From Streptomyces rubrogriseus (lineage in GTDB: Bacteria > Actinomycetota > Actinomycetes > Streptomycetales > Streptomycetaceae), in NCBI RefSeq assembly GCF_027947575.1, contig NZ_CP116256.1, positions 7,812,001-7,876,000 on the forward strand: a DNA stretch of 64,000 nt, given 5' to 3'. Both the position numbers and the translations under genes were made by a program. The notes beneath the pieces are model-generated. The model made no database searches. It was not told the DNA's origin and worked only from the letters and a program-made list of their open reading frames with translations. Positions 1 to 8,564 of the stretch are shown here, one piece after another (the stretch's first letter is position 1; each line of letters begins with the position of its first letter).

Positions 1-809
<809 letters not shown>

Positions 810-904
810 CTAGCCCTCCGCCCGCATCCGCCCGTCGGCGACCCCCGGCGTCAGCCGAACGGCGCAGGCGTTCAAACGTCCGGGTGAAGTGATCTTGACC
901 TCTG

Positions 905-932
905 TTGCGCTCGGGGGCCTGCGTGCTAGGCT
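905..932 (+). promoter_or_regulatory. Probable promoter of the cold-shock gene
   Basis: A TTGCGC box (905-910) and a TAGGCT box (927-932) are 16 bases apart upstream of the cold-shock gene. This would give a 5' leader of about 150 bases, in keeping with the long leaders of bacterial cold-shock mRNAs. The assignment rests on box similarity alone. A TTGACC at 895-900 is too far from the -10 box to be its partner. Confidence 0.4.
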
Positions 933-1092
933 CACAGCAAGTTGCAGTTTGGTTTCCCTTGCAGTACAGAGCCTGCGGAGCATGTGACCGCGGGCTCTCG
1001 TCGTTCTCAGACGTATGCAGTTGTGCGGCATTCAAAGTCTTCACACTTGCTGGTTCTGGAGCAGGGCAACCCTTTGGGCCCAAGGAGGGCTT

Positions 1093-1296
1093 ATGGCTAC
1101 CGGAACCGTGAAGTGGTTCAACGCCGAAAAGGGCTTTGGTTTCATCGCCCAGGAAGGCGGCGGCCCGGACGTCTTCGTCCACTACTCCGCGATCAACGCT
1201 CAGGGATTCCGTTCCCTCGAGGAGAACCAGCAGGTGTCCTTCGACGTCACGCAGGGCCCCAAGGGTCCGCAGGCGGAGAATGTCACTCCTGTCTGA
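1093..1296 (+). CDS. Cold-shock protein (CspA family)
   Basis: A 67-residue single CSD protein that binds single-stranded RNA/DNA and acts as an RNA chaperone. Both RNP motifs are visible: KGFGFIA near residues 14-20 and VFVHYSAI near 28-35. The start [10 protein letters not shown] is the family standard, and the ATG has AAGGAGGG 5-6 bases upstream. The length is typical (about 67 residues). The gene has its own promoter and ends in a strong hairpin, so it is probably monocistronic. Streptomyces carry many Csp paralogues, so no specific symbol is given. Confidence 0.96.
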   Translation: MATGTVKWFNAEKGFGFIAQEGGGPDVFVHYSAINAQGFRSLEENQQVSFDVTQGPKGPQAENVTPV

Positions 1297-1313
1297 TTGA
1301 CAGCAGTACCCAA

Positions 1314-1346
1314 GGAGCCCCGCGCCGGTTTCGGCGACGGGGCTCC
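1314..1346 (+). terminator. Hairpin terminator after the cold-shock gene
   Basis: GGAGCCCCG (1314-1322) pairs perfectly with CGGGGCTCC (1338-1346). CGCCG/CGGCG extends the stem inward around a GTTT loop with a single A bulge. It lies 18 bases after the csp stop codon. There is only a weak T run, as is usual for actinomycete terminators. Confidence 0.85.
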
Positions 1347-1450
1347 TGCCCTTTATGAATCCTTCGTGAACTCCTCACCGGGACCCGACTGTCACCACCC
1401 GGACCTTCTACGACGCCATCGCCGAGGACTACCACGCCCGCTTCCGCACC

Positions 1451-2011
1451 GTGCTCGACGACGCCCCGCTGGACCGGGCGCTGATGGGCGCCTTCGCCGA
1501 GCTGGTCGGACCCGAGGGGCAGGTGGCCGACCTCGGCTGCGGGCCCGGCCTGGTCACCGCGCACCTCGCCTCGCTGGGCCTGCGGGTCTTCGGCCTCGAC
1601 CTGTCCTCCTCGATGCTGGCGATCGCGCGCCGGGAGAACCCGGGGCTGCGGTTCGAGCAGGGGTCCATGCTGGACCTCGACCTGCCGGACGGCGCCCTCG
1701 CGGGGGCGGTCTCCTGGTACTCGTCGATCCACACGCCGTGGGAGCGGCTGCCGGACCTCTTCGGCGAGGTGCGGCGCGTGCTGGCCCCGGGCGGGCACCT
1801 GCTGCTCGGCTTCCAGGTCGGTGACGAGCCCAACCACCACGACCGCCCGTGGGGCCACCCGGTCGCCCTGGACTTCGAACGGCGGCGGCCGGAGCCGATG
1901 GCGGAGCTGCTGGAGCAGGCCGGGTTCACCGTGCTGTCCCGGACGGTGCGGATCACCGAGGAGACCACCCTCGCCCAGGTCCCGCAGGCGTTCCTCATCG
2001 CCCGCCGCTGA
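1451..2011 (+). CDS. Class I SAM-dependent methyltransferase, N-terminus uncertain
   Basis: A small-molecule methyltransferase fold; the substrate is unknown. Motif I VADLGCGPGLVTAHL, the acidic loop GLDLSSSML and the post-motif segment LAPGGHLLLGF are all present. The first usable start is GTG 1451 (186 residues). However, the same frame is clearly coding further upstream: TRTFYDAIAEDYHARF, the usual N-terminal helix of this subfamily, is encoded at about 1397-1444. No ATG, GTG or TTG lies between 1370 and 1451. Upstream of that the frame meets ATG 1355 followed four codons later by TGA 1367. Either the gene carries a nonsense mutation at codon 5, or a base is misread, or an unusual start is used. 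Confidence 0.8.
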   Translation: MLDDAPLDRALMGAFAELVGPEGQVADLGCGPGLVTAHLASLGLRVFGLDLSSSMLAIARRENPGLRFEQGSMLDLDLPDGALAGAVSWYSSIHTPWERLPDLFGEVRRVLAPGGHLLLGFQVGDEPNHHDRPWGHPVALDFERRRPEPMAELLEQAGFTVLSRTVRITEETTLAQVPQAFLIARR

Positions 2012-2025
2012 CCCCACGGGCCGTC

Positions 2026-3954
2026 CTACCCCTCGTACAGCCCCTCCACCGCCCCCGCGAAGTCCCGCATGATCACCTCGCGGCGGAGCTTCATGGAGGG
2101 GGTCAGGTGGCCCTCCCACTCGGTGAAGTCCCTGGGCAGGACGGCGAAGCGGCGGATGGACTCCGGGCGGGAGACCAGTTTGTTGGCCTCGTCGACGGCG
2201 CGCTGGAGCACCGCGTGGACCTCCTCGTCGTCCACCAGCAGCTCCGGCGGCACCGGGTGCTTGCCGTTCATGCGGCGCCAGTGGGTGACGCCGTCCGGGT
2301 CGAGGGTGAACAGGGCGGAGACGTAGGGCCGGCGGTCGCCCAGCACGATGCACTGGGAGATCAGGGGGTGGGAGCGCAGCCAGTTCTCCAGCGGGGCCGG
2401 GGCGACGCTCTTGCCGCCCGCGGTGATCAGCAGCTCCTTCTTGCGGCCGGTGATCGTCAGATAGCCCTCGTCGTCCAGGCTGCCGATGTCGCCGGTGGCG
2501 AACCAGCCGTCGGGTGCGGCCTGGACGACACCCCCGGCCTGCGGGTCCCAGTAGCCGTGCAGGACCTGCTCCCCCGCGACGAGGATCTCGCCGTCGGCGG
2601 CGATGCGGATGCGGGTGCCGGGCAGCGGCCAGCCGACCGTGCCGAGGCGCGGCTTGAGCGGGGGCGTGACGGTGGCCGCGGCGGTGGTCTCGGTGAGGCC
2701 GTAGCCCTCGAAGATCTCGATGCCGGCGCCGGCGTAGAAGGCGGCCAGGCGGCGGCCGAGCGGGGAGCCGCCGCAGATGGCGTACTTGACCCGGCCGCCC
2801 ATGGCATTGCGGATCTTCCGGAAGACGAGCGGGTCGTAGAAGGAGCGGGCGGTCTTCAGGCCGCGGCCGGGGCCGCCGCCGGTGCCGGTCTGGCGGGCCT
2901 CCTTGGCCTCGCCGTAGCGCACCGCCACCGAGACGGCCCGGTCGAAGGCGGCGGCCCGGCCGCCGGACTCGGCCTTGGCGCGGGCGCTGTTGAAGACCTT
3001 CTCCAGCATGTACGGGATGGTCAGCAGGCAGGTCGGGCGGAAGGCCGCGAGGTCCGGGAGCAGGTCCTCGGGTTTCAGGCTGGGCGCGTGGCCGAGGCGG
3101 ACCCGGGCGCGGACGCAGGCGACGGCGACCATGCGGCCGAAGACGTGGGACATCGGCAGGAAGAGCAGGATCGAGGGCTCCTCGCCGGTCTCCGCCTTGA
3201 AGACGGGGTAGAGCAGCTCGATGGCGTTGTCGACCTCGGCGAAGAAGTTGCCGTGGGTGAGCACGCAGCCCTTGGGGCGGCCGGTGGTGCCGGAGGTGTA
3301 GATGAGGGTGGCCAGCGTGCCCGGGCCGAGCATGCCGCGGCGCACCTCCACCTCGGCGTCCGGCACCCGCGCGCCCAGCTCGGCGAGCCGCTCCACGTGG
3401 CCCTTCTCCATGACCCACAGGTGCCCCAGGTCGGGGATGCGGTCCAGTTCGGGGCCGAGCGCCGCGGCCTGTGCTGTGGTCTCGGTGACGAGCGTGACGG
3501 CGCCGGAGTCCTGGAGGATCCAGCGGGTCTGGAAGAGCGAGGAGGTGGGGTAGATCGGGACGGTGACCAGTCCCGCCGCCCACGCGGCGAAGTCCAGCAG
3601 CGTCCACTCGTACGTCGTCCGGGCCATGATCGCGATGCGGTCGCCCGGCATCAGCCCCTCGGCGATCATGCCCTTGGCCACGGCCAGCACCTGCCCGGCG
3701 AACTCGGCGGCCGTCACGTCGGACCAGTCGCCCTCCGGCGACCTGCGGCTGAGGACGACCTGGCCCGGGACCGCCGCCGCGTTGTCGAAGGGCAGGTCGG
3801 CGAGGGACCCGCGGCGCACCGGCGGCGCGAAGGGCGGTACGTACGCCTCCCGTACGGCCCCGTCCAGCATCCGCGTCTCGGGCGCCACCAGGGTGGGGCC
3901 GGGCGAGTCGGCGTAGGCGGCGGATGCGGCGAAGGACGGAAGCGGGGTGGACAC
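2026..3954 (-). CDS. Long-chain fatty-acid--CoA ligase (FadD-type)
   Basis: An AMP-forming acyl-CoA synthetase (642 residues) that activates fatty acids to acyl-CoA for degradation or lipid synthesis. The ATP-binding P-loop YTSGTTGRPKG lies at residues 219-229, GYGLTETT at 417-424, the GDIG segment near 488, and the C-terminal hinge and lysine region TGRKKELLITAGGK at about 501-514. The GTG start has AGGAG 7 bases upstream. It lies downstream of the thiolase on the same strand, 223 bases away, with its own candidate promoter and two TTACC-type palindromes in the gap. Chain-length preference cannot be read from sequence. Confidence 0.93.
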   Translation of the reverse strand: MSTPLPSFAASAAYADSPGPTLVAPETRMLDGAVREAYVPPFAPPVRRGSLADLPFDNAAAVPGQVVLSRRSPEGDWSDVTAAEFAGQVLAVAKGMIAEGLMPGDRIAIMARTTYEWTLLDFAAWAAGLVTVPIYPTSSLFQTRWILQDSGAVTLVTETTAQAAALGPELDRIPDLGHLWVMEKGHVERLAELGARVPDAEVEVRRGMLGPGTLATLIYTSGTTGRPKGCVLTHGNFFAEVDNAIELLYPVFKAETGEEPSILLFLPMSHVFGRMVAVACVRARVRLGHAPSLKPEDLLPDLAAFRPTCLLTIPYMLEKVFNSARAKAESGGRAAAFDRAVSVAVRYGEAKEARQTGTGGGPGRGLKTARSFYDPLVFRKIRNAMGGRVKYAICGGSPLGRRLAAFYAGAGIEIFEGYGLTETTAAATVTPPLKPRLGTVGWPLPGTRIRIAADGEILVAGEQVLHGYWDPQAGGVVQAAPDGWFATGDIGSLDDEGYLTITGRKKELLITAGGKSVAPAPLENWLRSHPLISQCIVLGDRRPYVSALFTLDPDGVTHWRRMNGKHPVPPELLVDDEEVHAVLQRAVDEANKLVSRPESIRRFAVLPRDFTEWEGHLTPSMKLRREVIMRDFAGAVEGLYEG

Positions 3955-4066
3955 GGGCGGCTCCTGGGACGTGCAGCAAAGACACTGCTCCTGCTGTCGC
4001 TGCTCTGCTGCATGACGTACGTGCCTCGCGCGCCGAGGCGTTCATCGCCGGTTCCGCGGACATGGG

Positions 4067-4079
4067 TTACCGGCGGTCA
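4067..4079. promoter_or_regulatory. Imperfect TTACC-N3-GGTCA palindrome upstream of fadD
   Basis: TTACC, three bases, GGTCA. This differs by one base from the perfect TTACC/GGTAA palindromes at 4163-4176 and 5495-5507, and lies 113 bases upstream of the fadD start. It may be a weaker copy of the same operator. Confidence 0.3.
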
Positions 4080-4162
4080 GTTCCGGGATCGTACGGCGCC
4101 CAGGTGGGGACTTGGTGCGCGTTCCACGATCTTCCCGCGCCGGACGTGTGCAGTGTTGGGGG

Positions 4163-4176
4163 TTACCTGAGGGTAA
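4163..4176. promoter_or_regulatory. TTACC-N4-GGTAA palindrome between thiolase and fadD
   Basis: TTACC (4163-4167) and GGTAA (4172-4176) form a perfect inverted repeat just after the thiolase stop codon, about 210 bases upstream of fadD. It resembles the palindrome in the thiolase/fabG intergenic region, which suggests a shared repressor. Confidence 0.45.
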
Positions 4177-4177
4177 G

Positions 4178-5464
4178 TCACGTTCGTTCCAGTATCGCCG
4201 TCACACCCTGGCCGCCCGCCGCGCAGACGGAGATCAGGCCGCGCCCCGGCCCTTCCCGCTCGGCGAGCAGGGTGGCCAGGGTCGCCACGATGCGGGCGCC
4301 GGTCGCGGCGAAGGGGTGGCCGGTGGCGAGGGAGGAGCCTGCCACGTTCAGGCGGGCCCGGTCCACCGGGGCCAGGCCGCGCTTCTCCCAGGCGGCCAGG
4401 GTGGCCAGCACCTGGGAGGCGAACGCCTCGTGGATCTCGACGAGGTCGAAGTCCCCGATCCCGAGCCCGGCCCGCTCCAGCATCCGCGGGACCGCGTACG
4501 CGGGCGCCATCAGCAGGCCGTCCTCGCCACCGGCCACGTCCCCGCCGACGAAGTCCACGGCGGCCGTCTCGTACGCCGTGAGGTACGCGAGGGGTTCGAC
4601 ACCCCGGGCCTCGGCCCACTCCTCGCTAGCCAGGAGCACCGTCGCGGCGCCGTCCGTCAGGGGCGTGGAGTTTCCCGCCGTCATGGTGGGGCCGGGGGCG
4701 TCGAGGCCGAACACGGGCTTCAGCGCGGCCAGTTTCTCCGCCGTCGAGCCCGGGCGCAGGTTCTGGTCGCGGGCCAGGCCGCGGAAGGGGATCACCAGGT
4801 CCTGGAAGAGGCCGCGTTCGTACGCCGCCGCCAGCCGCCGGTGGCTCGCGGCGGCCAACGCGTCCTGTTCCTCACGGGAGATGCCCGAGGCCCGTGCGGT
4901 CACCGCGGCGTGCTCGCCCATCGACAGGCCGGTGCGCGGCTCGGCGTTGCGCGGGATGTCGGGGACCAGGTGTCCCGGGCGGACCTTGGCCAGGGCCTTG
5001 AGCCTGCCGCCGGTGGACTTGGCCCGGCGAGCCTCAAGGAGGATGCGGCGCAGGCGGTCGTTGACGCCGAGCGGGGCGTCGCTCGCGGTGTCGGCGCCGC
5101 CCGCGATCGCCGACTCGGTCTGGCCGAGGGCGATCTTGTTGGCGGCGGCGATCACGGCCTGGAGTCCGGTCCCGCAGGCCTGCTGGATGTCGTAGGCGGG
5201 GGTGCGCGGGTCGAGGGCCGAACCGAGGACCGTCTCGCGGGCCAGGTTGAAGTCCCGGCTGTGCTTGAGGACCGCGCCGGCCACGAACTCGCCGACGGCG
5301 CCCGGCTCCCGGAGCCCGTACCGCTCGACCAGGCCGTCCAGGGCGGCGGTGAGCATCTCCTGGTTGGAGGCGGTGGCGTACGGCCCGTCGGAGCGGGCGA
5401 AGGGGACGCGCGTGCCGCCGATGACCGCGACGCGGCGTGGGGGCTGCGGTGCCAGAGGGCTCAT
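4178..5464 (-). CDS. Thiolase / acetyl-CoA acetyltransferase (FadI/FadA-like)
   Basis: Catalyses CoA-dependent cleavage of 3-ketoacyl-CoA in beta-oxidation, or the reverse condensation. At 428 residues it has full thiolase length. The nucleophilic Cys97 lies in QQACGTG, the active-site His near 383 in ATGHPFAATG, and the second Cys near 414 in CAAGGQG. It is transcribed divergently from the fabG-like gene, across an intergenic region holding two palindromes. With fadD, the FabG-like reductase and the MaoC-like hydratase it supplies most steps of a fatty-acid degradation cycle. No acyl-CoA dehydrogenase is present in the window. Confidence 0.92.
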   Translation of the reverse strand: MSPLAPQPPRRVAVIGGTRVPFARSDGPYATASNQEMLTAALDGLVERYGLREPGAVGEFVAGAVLKHSRDFNLARETVLGSALDPRTPAYDIQQACGTGLQAVIAAANKIALGQTESAIAGGADTASDAPLGVNDRLRRILLEARRAKSTGGRLKALAKVRPGHLVPDIPRNAEPRTGLSMGEHAAVTARASGISREEQDALAAASHRRLAAAYERGLFQDLVIPFRGLARDQNLRPGSTAEKLAALKPVFGLDAPGPTMTAGNSTPLTDGAATVLLASEEWAEARGVEPLAYLTAYETAAVDFVGGDVAGGEDGLLMAPAYAVPRMLERAGLGIGDFDLVEIHEAFASQVLATLAAWEKRGLAPVDRARLNVAGSSLATGHPFAATGARIVATLATLLAEREGPGRGLISVCAAGGQGVTAILERT

Positions 5465-5494
5465 CTCGACCTGCTCCTCACCCGTGACATAGGC

Positions 5495-5507
5495 TTACCT
5501 CCGGTAA
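5495..5507. promoter_or_regulatory. Operator-like palindrome TTACC-TCC-GGTAA
   Basis: A perfect 5-bp inverted repeat around three bases in the divergent thiolase/fabG promoter region, 31 bases upstream of the thiolase start. Two bases away is a second, longer palindrome. A TetR-family gene ends this gene block and is the likeliest binder (inference). Confidence 0.5.
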
Positions 5508-5508
5508 C

Positions 5509-5524
5509 CTTACTCCAGAGTAAG
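5509..5524. promoter_or_regulatory. Operator-like palindrome CTTACTC-CA-GAGTAAG
   Basis: A perfect 7-bp inverted repeat with a two-base centre, adjacent to the TTACC/GGTAA palindrome, in the 126-base region between the divergent thiolase and fabG-like genes. Its size and symmetry suit a TetR-family dimer. Confidence 0.55.
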
Positions 5525-5626
5525 CAGTAGTGGGCGGCACGTGCCCGACCGCCCGTCTCTGGACACTCCCCCACGCTCGAACACGCTCGCGTGGGGGGAC
5601 CCCCATCCGCCGCCTGGGAGACAGAC

Positions 5627-6919
5627 ATGGCCGACCGCTATCTCAGCTTCACCGGCACCGCACCCGGACGTTTCCTCACCCGCCAGCTCGGGCTGCCGCA
5701 ACCCGCGGCCCTGCGGCGGGACGCGCTCGACGGCGGTCTGCTGCACCTCACGGCCGGAAAGACCGACCTCGACCTCGCGCCCGTACTGGCCCGCACCGGC
5801 CTGCCCCGGGACAAGGACGGCCGCCCCGCCGCCGTCGTCCTCGACGCCACCGGCGTACGGGACGTCGACGCGCTGGCCGAGGTGCACGCCGCGCTGCACC
5901 CCGTCGTACGGTCCGTCGCCGCGAGCGGCCGGGTGGTGGTGCTCGGGGCCCCGCTCGACCCGGCCGACCACCACCAGGCCGCCGCCCAGCAGGCGTTGGA
6001 GGGGTTCACGCGCTCGCTCGGCAAGGAGATCGGGCGGGGCAGGACGGTCAACCTCGTACGGCTCACCGGCGCGGCGCCCGCCGAGTCCACCCTCCGCTTC
6101 CTCCTCTCCCCCGCCTCCGCCTACGTCAGCGGCCAGCTGATCGAGGTCGGGGCGGCGGGCGGGGGCGCCGACCCCGACGACTGGGCGCTGCCGCTGGCCG
6201 GACGCACCGCCCTGGTCACCGGCGCCGCGCGGGGCATCGGCGCGGCGGTCGCCGAGACGCTGGCCGACCAGGGCGCCCAGGTCGTCGTCCTCGACGTGCC
6301 GCAGGCCGAGGACGCCGCCCGCCGGGCCGCCGAACGCCTCGGCGGCACCGCTCTCGCGCTGGACATCACGGCCGCCGACGCGGGCGAGCGCATCGCCGCC
6401 GCGCTGCCCGGCGGGCTCGACGTCCTCGTCCACAACGCGGGCGTCACCCGCGACCGGCGTCTGGTCAACATGCCGGCCGACCGCTGGAGTTCCGTGCTCG
6501 ACGTGAACCTGGCGAGCGTCCTGCGCACCACGGACGCGCTGCTCGCCGCGGGCGCCGTCAACCGGGGCGGCCGGATCGTGGCGACGGCCTCCATCGCGGG
6601 CCTCGCGGGCAACGCGGGGCAGACCAACTACGGCGCCAGCAAGGCGGGGATCGTCGGGCTGGTCCGCTCGCTGGCGCCCCGCGCCCTCGCCGATCACGGG
6701 GTGACGGTGAACGCGGTGGCGCCGGGGTTCATCGAGACGAGGATGACGGCGGCGGTCCCGCTCCTCATCCGCGAGGCCGGCCGCCGCATGAACTCCCTCG
6801 CGCAGGGCGGACTGCCCGTCGACGTCGCCGAGACGACCGCCTGGCTCGCGCACCCGGCCTCCGGCGCGGTCAACGGCCAGGTCGTACGGGTCTGCGGCCA
6901 GAGCCTGCTGGGGGCCTGA
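5627..6919 (+). CDS. High-molecular-weight FabG-like 3-oxoacyl reductase (double SDR)
   Basis: An NAD(P)H-dependent 3-oxoacyl-ACP/CoA reductase of the FabG4-like double-domain type, 430 residues from ATG 5627 (GGGAG 7 bases upstream; an earlier in-frame ATG at 5591 lacks a ribosome site). The N-terminal half (about 1-180) is a degenerate Rossmann domain. The C-terminal half is the catalytic SDR, with TGAARGIG at 198-205, NAG at 270-272, Ser about 322, and YGASK with Tyr335 and Lys339. Its stop overlaps the next gene's start (TGATG), so it is translationally coupled to the MaoC-like hydratase. Confidence 0.92.
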   Translation: MADRYLSFTGTAPGRFLTRQLGLPQPAALRRDALDGGLLHLTAGKTDLDLAPVLARTGLPRDKDGRPAAVVLDATGVRDVDALAEVHAALHPVVRSVAASGRVVVLGAPLDPADHHQAAAQQALEGFTRSLGKEIGRGRTVNLVRLTGAAPAESTLRFLLSPASAYVSGQLIEVGAAGGGADPDDWALPLAGRTALVTGAARGIGAAVAETLADQGAQVVVLDVPQAEDAARRAAERLGGTALALDITAADAGERIAAALPGGLDVLVHNAGVTRDRRLVNMPADRWSSVLDVNLASVLRTTDALLAAGAVNRGGRIVATASIAGLAGNAGQTNYGASKAGIVGLVRSLAPRALADHGVTVNAVAPGFIETRMTAAVPLLIREAGRRMNSLAQGGLPVDVAETTAWLAHPASGAVNGQVVRVCGQSLLGA

Positions 6920-7797
6920 TGACCACCGCGGCCCCGCCCCCCAGCACCCTGACCGGCGTCCCCGCCCTGGCCCCGCTCCTCGCGCGCGGCGCGCTGCTGT
7001 CGCCCCTCAAGCGCCCCCGTCCGGACGCGGACTTCCCCCGCACCCGACTGGTCCTGCCCGGCCTGCGCGTCGACCTCGCGCGGCTCGCGGCGTACGAGCG
7101 GGTGTGCGGGTTCGCGACCGGCGCGGACGCGCTTCCCGTGACCTATCCGCACGTGCTGGGCTTCCCGATGGCCATGCGCCTGATGAGCGGCCGGGGCTTC
7201 CCGCTGCCGCTGCTCGGCCTCGTCCACACGTCCATCGGCATCACCCGCCGGGCCGCCATGCCCGCGACCGCCGAGTACGAACTCGCCGTGTACGTCGAAG
7301 GGCTGGCCGCGCACCGGCGCGGCACCGAGGCGACGGTGGTCACGGAGGTCCGCGCCGGGGCGGACCTGGTCTGGGAGTCCCGCAGCACCTACCTGGCCCG
7401 GCACCGCACCACCGCCCGGCCCTCCACCGCCGGTGAGACCCCCGCGGCACAGCGGGAACCCCTCCCGGTGCGCGCCGAGTGGCAACTCGCCGGTGACGTC
7501 GGACGCCGCTACGGTGCCGCCTCCGGCGACCGCAACCCGATCCACCTGCACCCGCTCACCGCCCGCCTGTTCGGCTTCCCGCGGGCCATCGCGCACGGCA
7601 TGTGGACGGTGGCCCGGTGTCTCGCCGAGCACGGGACGCCGGACGCGGCCGTGGTACGGGCGGAGTTCCGGGCGCCCGTGCTGCTGCCGGGGACGGTGGC
7701 GTACGGGGCCGGGAACGGCCGGTTCGAGCTGCGCGGCGGTGACGGAGGACGGCGGCTGCACCTGTCCGGCGAGGTCGGACCCTACCCGGCGGCCTGA
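6919..7797 (+). CDS. MaoC-like enoyl hydratase/dehydratase (double hotdog)
   Basis: Hydrates enoyl-CoA (R-specific type) or dehydrates 3-hydroxyacyl substrates. 292 residues with two hotdog halves. The second carries the hydratase motif SGDRNPIHLHP, with catalytic Asp204 and His209, followed by GFPRAIAHGMW. The start ATG overlaps the reductase stop by one base. Coupling of a FabG4-like reductase to a MaoC-like hydratase is the expected pairing for an acyl-CoA cycle. Its 3' end overlaps the convergent TetR gene by 16 bases. Confidence 0.9.
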   Translation: MTTAAPPPSTLTGVPALAPLLARGALLSPLKRPRPDADFPRTRLVLPGLRVDLARLAAYERVCGFATGADALPVTYPHVLGFPMAMRLMSGRGFPLPLLGLVHTSIGITRRAAMPATAEYELAVYVEGLAAHRRGTEATVVTEVRAGADLVWESRSTYLARHRTTARPSTAGETPAAQREPLPVRAEWQLAGDVGRRYGAASGDRNPIHLHPLTARLFGFPRAIAHGMWTVARCLAEHGTPDAAVVRAEFRAPVLLPGTVAYGAGNGRFELRGGDGGRRLHLSGEVGPYPAA

Positions 7798-8504
7798 GCC
7801 ACCGGCGCGGGCTGCTCCTGCGGCGCGGGCTCCGCCTCCGGCGCGGGCTCCCCCGTTCCGGGCTCCTCCGGTGGGGACCACGGCCGCCCCGCCATCAGGT
7901 CGCCCAGGCCGGCCCAGGCGAAGTTCATCAGGGTCGCCGCCGCCTGCTTCGCGGTGACGCCCTCGGTGGCGCCCGCCCAGTCGGCGAGCGACTCCGCGGC
8001 CCCGACCAGCGCCTCGGCCAGCCCGGCGACCTCGCCCTCGGCCAGGTGCGGATCCCGGTGCGCGTCGCGCGCGGCGGCGGCGATCAGCTGCGTCACGAAG
8101 GCGACGATCTCCTCGCGCATCGCCGCCACCTCGGCGGCGAACCGCTCGCCGTGCGTACGGGCGTGCAGGTGCAGCACCCGCCAGGCGTCCGGGTGCCGCG
8201 CGGTGTGCGTGAAGAACGCGCGCAGCCCCGACCAGAGTTGCCCGTCGGCGGACAGCCCCGGACGCACGCCGGCCCGCACCGCCTCGGTGAGGGCGCGGGC
8301 CTCGCGGTCGATGCAGGCGCTGAAGAGGTCGTCCTTGGAGTTCAGGTACAGGTACACCAGCGGCTTGGAGACGCCCGCCAGTTCGGCGATCTCGTCCATC
8401 GACGCCGCCATGTACCCGCGCCTTCCGAAGACGCTCACGGCGGCGTCCAGCATCTGCTGCTCACGGACCGCACGCGGCATCCGCTTGGTCTTCCCTGCAC
8501 CCAT
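7782..8504 (-). CDS. TetR-family transcriptional regulator, likely of the fatty-acid block
   Basis: 240 residues. The N-terminal TetR helix-turn-helix (about residues 15-60) contains SMDEIAELAGVSKPLVYLYLNSKDDL, a classic recognition-helix region. The C-terminus (about 215-240) is a Glu/Pro/Ala-rich tail. It converges on the MaoC-like gene. Its position next to fadD/thiolase/fabG/maoC suggests that it reads acyl-CoA and binds the TTACC/TTACTC palindromes; this is inference. No such palindrome is visible upstream of its own start. Confidence 0.9.
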   Translation of the reverse strand: MGAGKTKRMPRAVREQQMLDAAVSVFGRRGYMAASMDEIAELAGVSKPLVYLYLNSKDDLFSACIDREARALTEAVRAGVRPGLSADGQLWSGLRAFFTHTARHPDAWRVLHLHARTHGERFAAEVAAMREEIVAFVTQLIAAAARDAHRDPHLAEGEVAGLAEALVGAAESLADWAGATEGVTAKQAAATLMNFAWAGLGDLMAGRPWSPPEEPGTGEPAPEAEPAPQEQPAPVAQAAG

Positions 8505-8564
8505 GCGAATCAGCGTACGGTCCGTGCGGCGGTGTTCCGGACGTCAGCGCCCCGGACGGGACGG

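Noticed and set aside
895..900. TTGACC as the -35 box of the cold-shock gene
   Set aside because: It is 26 bases from the TAGGCT box, beyond workable spacing. TTGCGC at 16 bases is better.
1283..4063. Very long minus-strand open frame across the methyltransferase and fadD
   Set aside because: It is an Arg/Gly/Pro-rich antisense frame with no domain, open only because high GC removes stops. The methyltransferase and fadD in other frames have clear motifs.
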